A stretch of DNA of 64,000 nt, from NCBI RefSeq assembly GCF_037963145.1, contig NZ_CP150144.1, positions 2,480,001 through 2,544,000 of the forward strand, read 5' to 3'. The DNA is from Oceanobacillus sp. FSL K6-2867. Lineage in GTDB: Bacteria; Bacillota; Bacilli; Bacillales; Amphibacillaceae. This document shows, piece after piece, positions 33,201 to 40,678 of the stretch. Made by a program: the position numbers and the translations under genes. The notes below the pieces were generated by a model. That model was not told the origin of the DNA. It saw nothing but the letters and a program-made list of their open reading frames with translations, and ran no database searches. Numbering within the stretch: position 1 is the stretch's first letter; the number at the start of each line of letters is the position of its first letter.

Positions 33201-33752
33201 TTGAGGAATGATGACGAACGGATTGACGACGTAAAAACACAATTCATTGAAAAAATAACGGACAATATGAATGCATTCGGTGTTTCCACAAGTATAGGAC
33301 GTGTGCTTGGAATTATATATATGAACAGGGAACCAATGACACTGGATGAGCTATCAGAAGAAACAGGGATGAGTAAAACACGGATGAGTCAGGTAGTCCG
33401 TGAAATGATTGATTTAAATATTGCGGAACGTGTCTTTAAAAAAGGGGTTCGGAAAGATTTATTTCGAGTGGAAGAAGATTATTATCAAACATTCATTCTT
33501 CTGTTTACCTCTACATGGAAAAAGGCTATTCAGCGCAGCAGTTCTTTTGAACAGAGAATGATGAAACAAATGAATCAATTACAAGCAGATTCAGGATTGA
33601 CGGAAGAAGATGAACTGAACCTAAATGAACTTCTAAAAGAAATGAAGGAATGGATGGATTACTATGATTGGATCCACCGTGTAACGGAGTTTTTTGAAAG
33701 TGGAGAAATCTTTAAACATGTGCCAAAAAAAGAACGGGGGAATGAAGCGTGA
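33201..33752 (+). CDS. GbsR/MarR-type regulator of osmoprotectant genes
   Basis: The 183-residue winged-helix protein has the GbsR family pattern: STSIGRVLGIIYMNREPMTL, the recognition region EETGMSKTRMSQVVREMIDL and the wing KKGVRKDLFRVEEDYYQTF. B. subtilis GbsR represses choline uptake and oxidation genes and senses choline. OpcR and OpuAR act similarly. This member lies between a transporter and carnitine-catabolic genes, so it may sense carnitine or a catabolite. The frame is open from 33123, but AAAGGGTGAGG at 33187-33197 best supports TTG 33201. Its stop overlaps the next start (GTGA). Confidence 0.87.
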   Translation: MRNDDERIDDVKTQFIEKITDNMNAFGVSTSIGRVLGIIYMNREPMTLDELSEETGMSKTRMSQVVREMIDLNIAERVFKKGVRKDLFRVEEDYYQTFILLFTSTWKKAIQRSSSFEQRMMKQMNQLQADSGLTEEDELNLNELLKEMKEWMDYYDWIHRVTEFFESGEIFKHVPKKERGNEA

Positions 33753-34642
33753 ATAAAAAAGTGATATTATCGTGTGCAGTAACAGGAGCAGGAGATACGA
33801 CTACAAAAAGTGCCCATGTACCAGTAACGCCAAAAGAGATTGCAGATTCGGCAATTAAAGCAGCGAAAGCAGGGGCTGCCATCGCACATATACATGTGCG
33901 TGATCCGAAAACTGGAAAATTAAGTCATGATGTCAATCTGTTTCAAGAAGTTGTCGAACGAATTCGTGCATCAGAGACAGATGTCATTATTAACCTTACC
34001 TCTGGTGGAGGTGGAGATTGGATACCAAGTGATGAAGACCCCACAAGAGGCGGAGAAGGAACCGATATTCAAACACCTGAAGAACGTCATGAACCGATAG
34101 GAAAACTACTGCCGGAAATGTGTACCCTTGACTGTGGCAGTATTAACTTTGGTGATATGTTATACGTTAGTCCAACAGATTGGTTAAGGAAACAGGCGAA
34201 ATTTGTAAAGGAAAGTGGTGTCAAAGCCGAATTAGAATGTTTTGATACAGGTCATGTTCGGTTTGCTAATCAATTAATTGAAGAAGGTTTAGTTGAAGGG
34301 AATCCAATATTCCAGTTCTGCCTCGGTATTCCATGGGGAGCAGCAGCAGATGCGGAAACCATGGCATATATGAAAAGCCGAATTCCCGAAAATGCGAAAT
34401 GGGCAGCTTTTGGAATTGGTCGAATGCAAATGCCAATTGTTGAGGAGTCTATTCGCCAAGGTGGAAATATTCGTGTAGGTCTGGAAGATAATCTGTATTT
34501 GAAGAAGGGTCAGCTTGCAACAAATGAACAGCTTGTTGATAAAGCTGTTGAGATAGTCCATTCCTTCGGTTCTGATGTAATGACACCTGCTGAAGTACGA
34601 AAACATCTCAATTTACTGAACCCATATGGAAAGGAAGCCTAA
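33749..34642 (+). CDS. BKACE (DUF849) beta-keto acid cleavage enzyme, probable dehydrocarnitine cleavage enzyme
   Basis: This 297-residue TIM-barrel enzyme has the zinc pair H47/H49 in AHIHVRDP and the family motif GLEDN (E246). BKACE enzymes transfer an acyl unit to acetyl-CoA by retro-Claisen chemistry. In this setting the expected reaction is 3-dehydrocarnitine plus acetyl-CoA to betainyl-CoA plus acetoacetate, as known for carnitine catabolism in Pseudomonas. The GTG 33749 overlaps the regulator's stop by four bases, and the carnitine dehydrogenase starts 5 bp after its stop. The substrate is assigned by its neighbours rather than by residues. Confidence 0.88.
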   Translation: MNKKVILSCAVTGAGDTTTKSAHVPVTPKEIADSAIKAAKAGAAIAHIHVRDPKTGKLSHDVNLFQEVVERIRASETDVIINLTSGGGGDWIPSDEDPTRGGEGTDIQTPEERHEPIGKLLPEMCTLDCGSINFGDMLYVSPTDWLRKQAKFVKESGVKAELECFDTGHVRFANQLIEEGLVEGNPIFQFCLGIPWGAAADAETMAYMKSRIPENAKWAAFGIGRMQMPIVEESIRQGGNIRVGLEDNLYLKKGQLATNEQLVDKAVEIVHSFGSDVMTPAEVRKHLNLLNPYGKEA

Positions 34643-34646
34643 CAGT

Positions 34647-35615
34647 ATGACAAATGACACATCAATCCAAAACATCACGGTTGTTGGTACAGGTGTAATT
34701 GGTAATGGATGGATTACGCGCTTTTTAGCAAATGGTTACCATGTAACTGCTTTTGATCCCGATCCGAAGACGGAAGAAAAGACACGTGCAGCTGTTGAGC
34801 GCGCATGGCCGTGGATGGAGGAAATGGGACTGCATAAAGGAGCTTCAAAGAATAAGCTAAGCTTTCATTCAAATTTAGAAAAAGCATTAAAAGATGCGGA
34901 CTTTGTACAGGAAAATGTTCCTGAGCGTGAGGGTTTAAAACGAAAGGTTATTGCTGATATTGATACGTATGCGAAAAAAGAAGCAATCATCGCATCCAGT
35001 ACATCTGGAATATTACCAAGCACTTTACAGGCGGATTGTCACAAATCTCCGGAGCGGGTTATTGTCGCTCATCCCTTTAACCCAGTTTACCTAATGCCAC
35101 TTGTTGAACTTGTTGGTGGGGAAAAGACAGATGTAAATACGATCGAAAAGGCAAGAATTTTCTATGATTCTCTAAAGATGAAGCCTCTTGTTGTTCGGAA
35201 GGAAATTGAAGGACACATTGCAGACCGCTTAATGGAAGCAATCTGGCGTGAGTCTCTTCACATTGTGAATGATGGGGTAGCGAGTACAGATGAAGTAGAC
35301 GCCTCCATTATATATGGACCAGGGCTTAGGTGGGCATTAATGGGGCCGTTCATGACACTGCATATGGGCGGTGGAAAAGAAGGAATGCGTCACTTATTGG
35401 AACAATTCGGACCGGCATTGAAATTACCATGGACGAAATTAGAAGCACCAGAATTAACAGAGGAATTAGCTGACAAAGTCATTACCGGATGTGAAGTCCA
35501 AACGGCTGGTGTAGAAATGGAAGAATTGGAAGATCGCAGGGACGAATTTTTAATGGAGCTCCAGCAGCTATTGGAAAAATATTGGCCAGGATCAATGTTA
35601 TCAGGAAAATTATAA
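34647..35615 (+). CDS. L-carnitine 3-dehydrogenase (3-hydroxyacyl-CoA-dehydrogenase family)
   Basis: The roughly 322-residue protein has an N-terminal Rossmann fold (TVVGTGVIGNGWITRF), the catalytic HPFNPVYLMPLVEL segment and the helical C-terminal dimerisation domain. The size and the pattern EGHIADRLMEAIWRESLHIV match bacterial L-carnitine dehydrogenases, which oxidise carnitine to 3-dehydrocarnitine with NAD+. The longest frame starts at 34626 within the BKACE gene, but AAAGGAAG at about 34630-34637 fits ATG 34647, five bases after the BKACE stop. The gene order BKACE-CDH-thioesterase strengthens the call. Confidence 0.9.
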   Translation: MTNDTSIQNITVVGTGVIGNGWITRFLANGYHVTAFDPDPKTEEKTRAAVERAWPWMEEMGLHKGASKNKLSFHSNLEKALKDADFVQENVPEREGLKRKVIADIDTYAKKEAIIASSTSGILPSTLQADCHKSPERVIVAHPFNPVYLMPLVELVGGEKTDVNTIEKARIFYDSLKMKPLVVRKEIEGHIADRLMEAIWRESLHIVNDGVASTDEVDASIIYGPGLRWALMGPFMTLHMGGGKEGMRHLLEQFGPALKLPWTKLEAPELTEELADKVITGCEVQTAGVEMEELEDRRDEFLMELQQLLEKYWPGSMLSGKL

Positions 35616-35651
35616 GCAGCGTTTAATTGGTTTAAGAGGAGGTAAGCACGC

Positions 35652-36128
35652 TTGAGTAAAGCAAAATTAATAATCCAAGATAAAGTACCAGAGGCTTGGA
35701 TTGACTACAATGGACACATGAATGATGCAGAATATGTTCGAGCATTCAGCTGGGGTGTCGATCAATTTATGAACGAAATTGGGATGACTGAGGATTTCCT
35801 GGCGAAGAGCAAGTATACGATTTATACAATGGAAAATCACATTTGCTATTTAGATGAAATGAAACTGGATGAACCATTTGAAGTCTTTATGAACGTGATT
35901 GATTATGATATTAAACGAGTCCACCTTTTCTTTGAACTGTACGGCGAAGATGGAAAGCGAGCTGCAACGAGTGAACAATTGCTAATGGGAATTAACCAGG
36001 AAGAAGGAAAAGCATCGCCTTTTCCGGAGGAAATTTTCAACCATATAGAAGAACTTGCAACTAAACACAAACCGGCAGAAAAACCAAAAGAAGTTGGGCG
36101 TGTTATTGGAATTAGAAAAAAGAAATGA
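35652..36128 (+). CDS. Hotdog thioesterase, probable betainyl-CoA thioesterase
   Basis: The 158-residue hotdog protein has the 4-hydroxybenzoyl-CoA-thioesterase-type active-site motif DYNGHMNDAEYVRAF, with Asn/Asp in place, and a strand EQLLMGINQEEG. In Pseudomonas a similar protein, encoded with or fused near carnitine dehydrogenase, hydrolyses betainyl-CoA to glycine betaine and CoA. Start TTG 35652 follows AAGAGGAGG. It is the last gene of the operon, followed by a good terminator. The product, glycine betaine, is a compatible solute, which fits a salt-adapted host. Confidence 0.88.
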   Translation: MSKAKLIIQDKVPEAWIDYNGHMNDAEYVRAFSWGVDQFMNEIGMTEDFLAKSKYTIYTMENHICYLDEMKLDEPFEVFMNVIDYDIKRVHLFFELYGEDGKRAATSEQLLMGINQEEGKASPFPEEIFNHIEELATKHKPAEKPKEVGRVIGIRKKK

Positions 36129-36138
36129 ACAAAAAAAG

Positions 36139-36176
36139 TGGTTTCCCATTATCATAGTGGGAAACCATTTTTTTTA
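36139..36176 (+). terminator. Terminator of the carnitine operon
   Basis: Perfect ten-bp arms TGGTTTCCCA/TGGGAAACCA are followed by TTTTTTTT. Confidence 0.9.
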
Positions 36177-36267
36177 TTATATGTTAAAAAATTGATATAA
36201 ATGCCTTGTTAATATACGCTTAAATGAAGGATTGTTCATATTAGAAAACGAGGAGTTGAGTACAAGG

Positions 36268-36672
36268 ATGGAATTTAACGATTTCACAGCAGCTCAGGTC
36301 AGAATAGCAAGACCGACGGATAAGTTTGAAGAGGTTATTGATTTTTATGTGAATGGTTTAGGGCTCAGACAGATCCAACGTTTTAAAGGGAATAGAGGAT
36401 ACGAAGGTGTTATTATTGGATTGCCGGATGTTAATTACCATTTGGAATTCACTCGTCATATTGATGGAAGTCCGTGTCCTGCACCTAGCAAAGATAATCT
36501 ATTAGTCTTCTACATAACAAATAAACATGAAATCAGTAAAGTGTCTAAACGATTAGAAAAAATGGGCTATAAAGAGGCAGAGCCCGAAAATGGATATTGG
36601 AAAGAACAAGGTATCACGATAGAAGATCCAGATGGATGGAGAATCGTGTTAATGAACAGGTCGTATGCGTAA
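36268..36672 (+). CDS. VOC-family (glyoxalase/bleomycin-resistance fold) protein
   Basis: The 134-residue protein has two beta-alpha-beta-beta-beta halves. The first has VRIARPTDKFEEVIDFYVNG and the second ends with the family signature EDPDGWRIVLMNR. It resembles B. subtilis YycE. A metal-binding His/Glu set is partly visible (H in NYHLEFTRH), but the substrate is unknown. The frame opens at TTG 36232. I place the start at ATG 36268, just before MEFNDFTAAQ, behind an ACAAGG/AGGAG region. It stands alone after the carnitine operon terminator. Confidence 0.75.
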   Translation: MEFNDFTAAQVRIARPTDKFEEVIDFYVNGLGLRQIQRFKGNRGYEGVIIGLPDVNYHLEFTRHIDGSPCPAPSKDNLLVFYITNKHEISKVSKRLEKMGYKEAEPENGYWKEQGITIEDPDGWRIVLMNRSYA

Positions 36673-36859
36673 GGAATATATATAAACAGCGAAAGGGCAC
36701 TTTTTCCATGTTGCGGTAGTAAATACCTCTTTTTCTTCTGCGCCTGTATTAAAGTGGAAAAACTAGTTTTAAAGTGATCGAGATTAGGGTAGATAGTTTT
36801 ATGTATATCATAAGTGGAGGTGTGTTATCATCAAGTATATTTTATCGACGATTGTATGT

Positions 36860-37354
36860 ATGGTTGGATTTGGAATGTTTTTGGAAACGGCTTCTGCAGA
36901 AAAGGTTCACACAGTAAAGGCGGGGGAAAGTTTATTTCGAATCGCCCAAAACTATCAAGTAGATTTTAATACGTTAATTGCTGCAAACCCATCTATCACA
37001 GATCAAGAACATATTCAGACTGGACAAGCAATTAACATACCAGATGAGAGCGGTCTACCTTTTACAGTTACTGCTTATACGGCTGGTTATGAATCTACTG
37101 AAAAACAGCCAGGCGATCCTGCTTATGGCATAACCGCATCTGGAGCAATGGTAGAAGAGGGAAATACAATTGCGTGTCCGCAAGCTCTTCCATTTGGAAC
37201 TAAAATACATATTCCAGAATTGGATGAAACGTATGTATGTCAAGATCGGGGCAGTGCGATTACAAATGGCAAGCTGGATATTTATATAGAAAACTTAGAC
37301 GATGCATTGGAATTCGGAGTGCAGCAGCTGCAGGTTAAAGTGTGGCCTTATTAA
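36860..37354 (+). CDS. Secreted LysM-3D domain cell-wall protein (YocH/YuiC-like)
   Basis: After a signal peptide ending TASA, there is one LysM domain (HTVKAGESLFRIAQNY to NIPDE, about 18-60) and a C-terminal 3D/double-psi beta-barrel domain (FTVTAYTAGYEST, then the aspartate-containing CQDRGSAI). Such proteins bind or cut peptidoglycan, as YocH does. The ATG at 36860 gives a signal with no basic n-region. The frame stays open upstream and would encode IKYILSTIVC in front of it, with GGAGG at 36816-36820 placed for an AUC codon at 36827 or 36830, so the true start may be non-canonical. Confidence 0.8.
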   Translation: MVGFGMFLETASAEKVHTVKAGESLFRIAQNYQVDFNTLIAANPSITDQEHIQTGQAINIPDESGLPFTVTAYTAGYESTEKQPGDPAYGITASGAMVEEGNTIACPQALPFGTKIHIPELDETYVCQDRGSAITNGKLDIYIENLDDALEFGVQQLQVKVWPY

Positions 37355-37389
37355 GGTAAAGTAATTATCTTATGAGTTAAATACTGATA

Positions 37390-37456
37390 AAATGAGGCGG
37401 GACAAAACTAAGGTTGTTTCGTGTTAAACACTTGGTTTTGTCCTGGCCTCATTTAT
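37390..37456. terminator. Long-stem bidirectional terminator
   Basis: Arms AAATGAGGCGGGACAAAAC and GTTTTGTCCTGGCCTCATTT pair with a single bulge across a ~26-nt loop between two convergent genes. A/T-rich flanks lie on both sides. Confidence 0.8.
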
Positions 37457-37472
37457 TTAACAGATGAACGGT

Positions 37473-37778
37473 TTAGCTCACCGGCCCATTCGTAATCGCA
37501 GTAAGCTTGGAATTGATAGCAAAGATTTTGGCATTAACTTTTGTAATGCCAAAGCTTGCTAAACGTTTCGTATGCATATTCAGATAGCTTTCAGCTGTTT
37601 CCTTTGTTTCAAAAACATAAATTCCGCCAGCTTCGTTTGTTTCAGGACTCTCTGTCCAGATTTTCCATAGGAAGCCAGCTTCTTCATTGATGCTTTTCGC
37701 TAAGTCAGAAAATGCATCTGCCATATCCTCTCCGAATGGTCCATCCATGTTAAAATCGACTTGCAATACGTATGCCAT
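37473..37778 (-). CDS. YdhR-type monooxygenase-fold protein
   Basis: The 101-residue dimeric alpha/beta-barrel protein has the pattern YVLQVDFNMDGPFG and SPETNEAGGIYVFETKETAESYL, which is typical of the putative monooxygenase YdhR. Members are thought to act on aromatic or quinone-like compounds without a cofactor, but this is not firmly shown. Two ATGs are close; AAAGGAG is seven bases before the second, so the start is 37778. It is 17 bp after the DsbA-family gene on the same strand, so the two are surely cotranscribed, most likely with the FMN reductase. Confidence 0.8.
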   Translation of the reverse strand: MAYVLQVDFNMDGPFGEDMADAFSDLAKSINEEAGFLWKIWTESPETNEAGGIYVFETKETAESYLNMHTKRLASFGITKVNAKIFAINSKLTAITNGPVS

Positions 37779-37794
37779 AATCATTCTCCTTTGT

Positions 37795-38724
37795 TTACTT
37801 CGTTGTTGTAAAGTAGTACTCTCCTAGAATTTCCTGCTTTTGATATTGGTCGGCAGAAAGCTCTTTTTCAACAAAAGCGTTAAGATCAGTTTGGTCCACA
37901 TCATACATAACTTCAATTTCTTTGGCAAATAGAAGCTCTTCCTTTTCAAGCAGGTCAGCAAGGGAAGGTTGCTGCTTTGGCTGGATTTCCTCCTGATTTA
38001 GAACTTGTTTTAAGCCGTCAACATAGTATTCAAAAGGACGTCCTCCAACAATTTTTACGCCTTTATTTTCCTCGTTGACCATGATAATTGTAGGGAAACC
38101 ACGGGCACCTAAGCTTCTCGTCAGAGCGAAATCTTCCTCCAATAATTGTTGTCCGATTGGTTGTTCAGCCTCATTTACAATCGCTACTCCATCAAGACCA
38201 AGTTTATTTACAGTGTCAATCATAACCGTTTTATCTGAAATATTTTGGTTAAAAGCAAAAAGTGCTTCTCGTGCACGACGTAAATATTCAAATGCAATCT
38301 CCGCATTATGATTTTTTTGAATCACCTTAAACACGCGGGAAGGTGGAAAAGAAGATTGAACAGGATTATCAATCATTAAAGATCCGTCAATTGGCATTCT
38401 GGAATGCTCTCCAACCTCTCTCCAGTGACCAGCAACATCAGCTGGTTTAAAAATTCCGTTTGCAGGATCGATTGGACCATCATGCCATTTTTCCAGTAAC
38501 CCACCCATAACCGTATGAACGATAAAATAATCACCATACTGTCGGGTGAAACGACGGAGAACTGGTTCAATTGCCCAGCAATGCGAACAGATTGGATCTG
38601 TTACATAATAAAGATTAATCGACTTTTTTGGTTGGTTAAAGTCAATCATCTCCATTTCTTCTCCTTCCGCTATCCCGCATACACCAGTTTCTAAATCGCA
38701 AATCATATTTTTATTGTTGTTCAC
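37795..38724 (-). CDS. DsbA-family thioredoxin-fold protein, YjbH/FrnE-like
   Basis: The 309-residue protein has a thioredoxin-fold active site DPICSHCWAIEP (CxxC at about residues 43-46) and the DsbA helical insert. Its C-terminal ~70 residues form an added helical part (LEKEELLFAKEIEVMYDV). That architecture resembles SpxH/YjbH, the ClpXP adaptor for Spx, but with an intact CxxC that suggests redox activity. The N-terminus has two more cysteines (ICDLETGVCG). GAGGAG precedes the GTG at 38724; the long frame from 38841 is not real. It probably works with the FMN reductase and YdhR protein in thiol or electrophile stress. Confidence 0.82.
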   Translation of the reverse strand: MNNNKNMICDLETGVCGIAEGEEMEMIDFNQPKKSINLYYVTDPICSHCWAIEPVLRRFTRQYGDYFIVHTVMGGLLEKWHDGPIDPANGIFKPADVAGHWREVGEHSRMPIDGSLMIDNPVQSSFPPSRVFKVIQKNHNAEIAFEYLRRAREALFAFNQNISDKTVMIDTVNKLGLDGVAIVNEAEQPIGQQLLEEDFALTRSLGARGFPTIIMVNEENKGVKIVGGRPFEYYVDGLKQVLNQEEIQPKQQPSLADLLEKEELLFAKEIEVMYDVDQTDLNAFVEKELSADQYQKQEILGEYYFTTTK

Positions 38725-38754
38725 TTTATACTCCTCATTTCTGTACATATAAGA

Positions 38755-38796
38755 TAAGCGAGAAAAAGGGCTATGCCTTTTTCCCGCGCTTTTTAT
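38755..38796 (-). terminator. Hairpin between the FMN reductase and DsbA genes
   Basis: GAAAAAGG/CCTTTTTC form a stem extended by GCG pairs. The T-run on the minus strand is poor, so it may only reduce read-through to the next gene. Confidence 0.4.
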
Positions 38797-38807
38797 TATG
38801 TTATAAA

Positions 38808-39368
38808 TTAGTTTCGAATTGTTTTTAAACCAGCAGACCAAGCTACGACCTCATTCAGCATAGTTTGAACGGTTTCTTCATGAAACGCGGCTGGTTTAAA
38901 GGTTCTCATTTCTTCAAAATCTGTGAAAAGGCTTAGTGCGGGCTGCGTTCCTACTGTTGCTACTTTTGGTACAGTTAAAATTAAGCGTAAATTATTTGCC
39001 GCTGTAACTCCAAGTGTAGAACCATAACTTACGATCCCTGCAGCTTTATTATTCCATTCCACATATAAATAATCGATGGCATCCTTTAACCCAGAAGTAA
39101 CCGCTTTGTTGTATTCAGGTGTGACAAAAACAAAGCCGTCAAGCTCATTAATTTTCTCAGACCAAGCTTTTGCTTCTGGGGCTTGGTAATCTTGTGACAT
39201 AATAGCCGGAATCGGTTCATTGAATTTTGGCAGGTTGTAAGCTTTAATATCAACCACTTCAAATTCAGCATCTGTTCGCTTATCTGCGATGGATTTCACC
39301 CATTCTGCAACTTGCAAATTTACTCTTGAATCTCTTGTACTACCAGTAATAATTCCAATTTTAAGCAT
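38808..39368 (-). CDS. NADPH-dependent FMN/quinone reductase
   Basis: The 186-residue flavodoxin-fold enzyme has the FMN loop ITGSTRDSRVNLQVAEW and the motif PEYNKAVTSGLKDAIDYL. It is a distant paralogue of the tandem pair at 8.5-9.9 kb. ATG 39368 has a GGAGG site. It is divergent from a TetR gene 171 bp away and upstream of the DsbA-family and YdhR-like genes on the same strand. The group looks like a regulated response to quinones or other electrophiles. Confidence 0.86.
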   Translation of the reverse strand: MLKIGIITGSTRDSRVNLQVAEWVKSIADKRTDAEFEVVDIKAYNLPKFNEPIPAIMSQDYQAPEAKAWSEKINELDGFVFVTPEYNKAVTSGLKDAIDYLYVEWNNKAAGIVSYGSTLGVTAANNLRLILTVPKVATVGTQPALSLFTDFEEMRTFKPAAFHEETVQTMLNEVVAWSAGLKTIRN

Positions 39369-39539
39369 GATAAATCCTCCTGGAAATGTTTTATGAAATG
39401 CCCTTTATAAGACGCAATTTAGTTGCTTTATAATTGAATTTTAAGCCATAATAAAAAGTAACAACACCAATAGTTCGATGTATTTGTTGTTTATCCAACA
39501 CATTGAAGAAAGTGTTTAAAAAGTGGAAGGGAGATCACT

Positions 39540-40109
39540 ATGACGAAGGCCAAAACGGATCCCCGAATTTTGCGTACCCGAAAGTTAATTATGGATGCTT
39601 TTATGGAGCTTTCAGGTAAGAAGGAATTTAAGGATATTACGATTAAGGATATTACAGCTGAAGCTATGATAAATCGTGCGACATTCTATTATCATTTTGA
39701 AGATATATATGACCTGTTGGAAAAGGTATTATCAGAGGTATTATTAGTTAATTTGGATTGTGGTTTCTATCAGAATAACAAACTAGATGAAGAATCGCTT
39801 GTTAAGATTTTCTTAGCGATTACGAATTTCCAGAAATCATTATCCAATCGCTGCCATAGAGGATACGAGGATACCATTGCCCGGATTATCAGGGAGCAGC
39901 TTGAAGTTGTTTTTTACAAAATGCTATTAAACCAAAATAAAGCTGAAAAGGATGATGCTCTGAAAATTACGGCTATTATATTAAGCTGGGGAATTTACGG
40001 TGCTTCTGTTGAATGGAGAAGAGATGCTAAAGGAATGACTCCAGAGGAATTTATCAAATTAGCAATACCATCCATTATTTCTGGGGCTGATCTTAGTTCT
40101 GAAAAATAA
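39540..40109 (+). CDS. TetR/AcrR-family transcriptional regulator
   Basis: The 189-residue protein has the TetR helix-turn-helix at about 25-60 (FKDITIKDITAEAMINRATFYYHF) and an all-helical ligand domain with one conserved Cys region (GFYQNN, NRCHRGYED). ATG 39540 follows GGAAGGGAG. It faces the FMN reductase operon, so it most likely represses that operon and itself from the shared 171-bp intergenic region. The ligand is unknown. Confidence 0.88.
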   Translation: MTKAKTDPRILRTRKLIMDAFMELSGKKEFKDITIKDITAEAMINRATFYYHFEDIYDLLEKVLSEVLLVNLDCGFYQNNKLDEESLVKIFLAITNFQKSLSNRCHRGYEDTIARIIREQLEVVFYKMLLNQNKAEKDDALKITAIILSWGIYGASVEWRRDAKGMTPEEFIKLAIPSIISGADLSSEK

Positions 40110-40165
40110 TAAGGCTCTTTTTGAATAAATGATTTAACTATTCAATGAAAAAAGGAGATATGAAT

Positions 40166-40615
40166 ATGAACAATTCATTACAGGAAGAAATTCAAGAACT
40201 TTATCAAAAGTTAATTGATGCTTGGAACAAACGTGATGCTAAGGGAATGGCTGAACAATTTTCAGAACAGGGAGTGCAAATTGGGTTTGACGGAAGTAAG
40301 GTAGTTGGAAGAGCAGAGATTTTATCCCATGTTAAACCGATATTTGAAGATCACCCTACCGCACCTTTTTTAACAAAAATTAAATCCATCAAACCTTTAG
40401 GAAAAGATGCAGCAATCTTACATGCGATTGCAGGGATGATCCCACCAGGAAAAACAGACATTGAACCTGACGTAAATGCTCACCAGACACTAGTTGCAGT
40501 GAAAATAAATGATAACTGGCAAATTGAGCTGTTCCAAAATACCCCTGCCCGATTTCACGGAAGACCTGAATTAGTCGAGCAAATGACTGAAGAGTTAAGG
40601 GAGTTGCTTGAATAA
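40166..40615 (+). CDS. SnoaL/NTF2-like protein (SgcJ/EcaC family)
   Basis: This 149-residue protein has the cone-shaped NTF2/SnoaL pattern: a first helix ELYQKLIDAWNKRDAKGMAE, then FSEQGVQIGFDGSKVVG and a final strand DNWQIELFQNTPARFHG. Such small proteins bind or isomerise small hydrophobic molecules; many are uncharacterised. Three ATGs lie together, and GGAG at 40154-40157 is eight bases before 40166, which I take as the start. It is 56 bp after the TetR gene and may belong to the same unit. Confidence 0.78.
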   Translation: MNNSLQEEIQELYQKLIDAWNKRDAKGMAEQFSEQGVQIGFDGSKVVGRAEILSHVKPIFEDHPTAPFLTKIKSIKPLGKDAAILHAIAGMIPPGKTDIEPDVNAHQTLVAVKINDNWQIELFQNTPARFHGRPELVEQMTEELRELLE

Positions 40616-40678
40616 CTGAGTTAGGAACAGTTCATTTGGGTAAGGAAATGAAGTTTTGATTAGATTTGAGGGGAAAAG

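Noticed and set aside
36150..36267. Long N-terminus of the VOC protein from 36232
   Set aside because: The residues before MEFNDFTAAQ do not resemble the fold's first strand, and no ribosome site precedes 36232.
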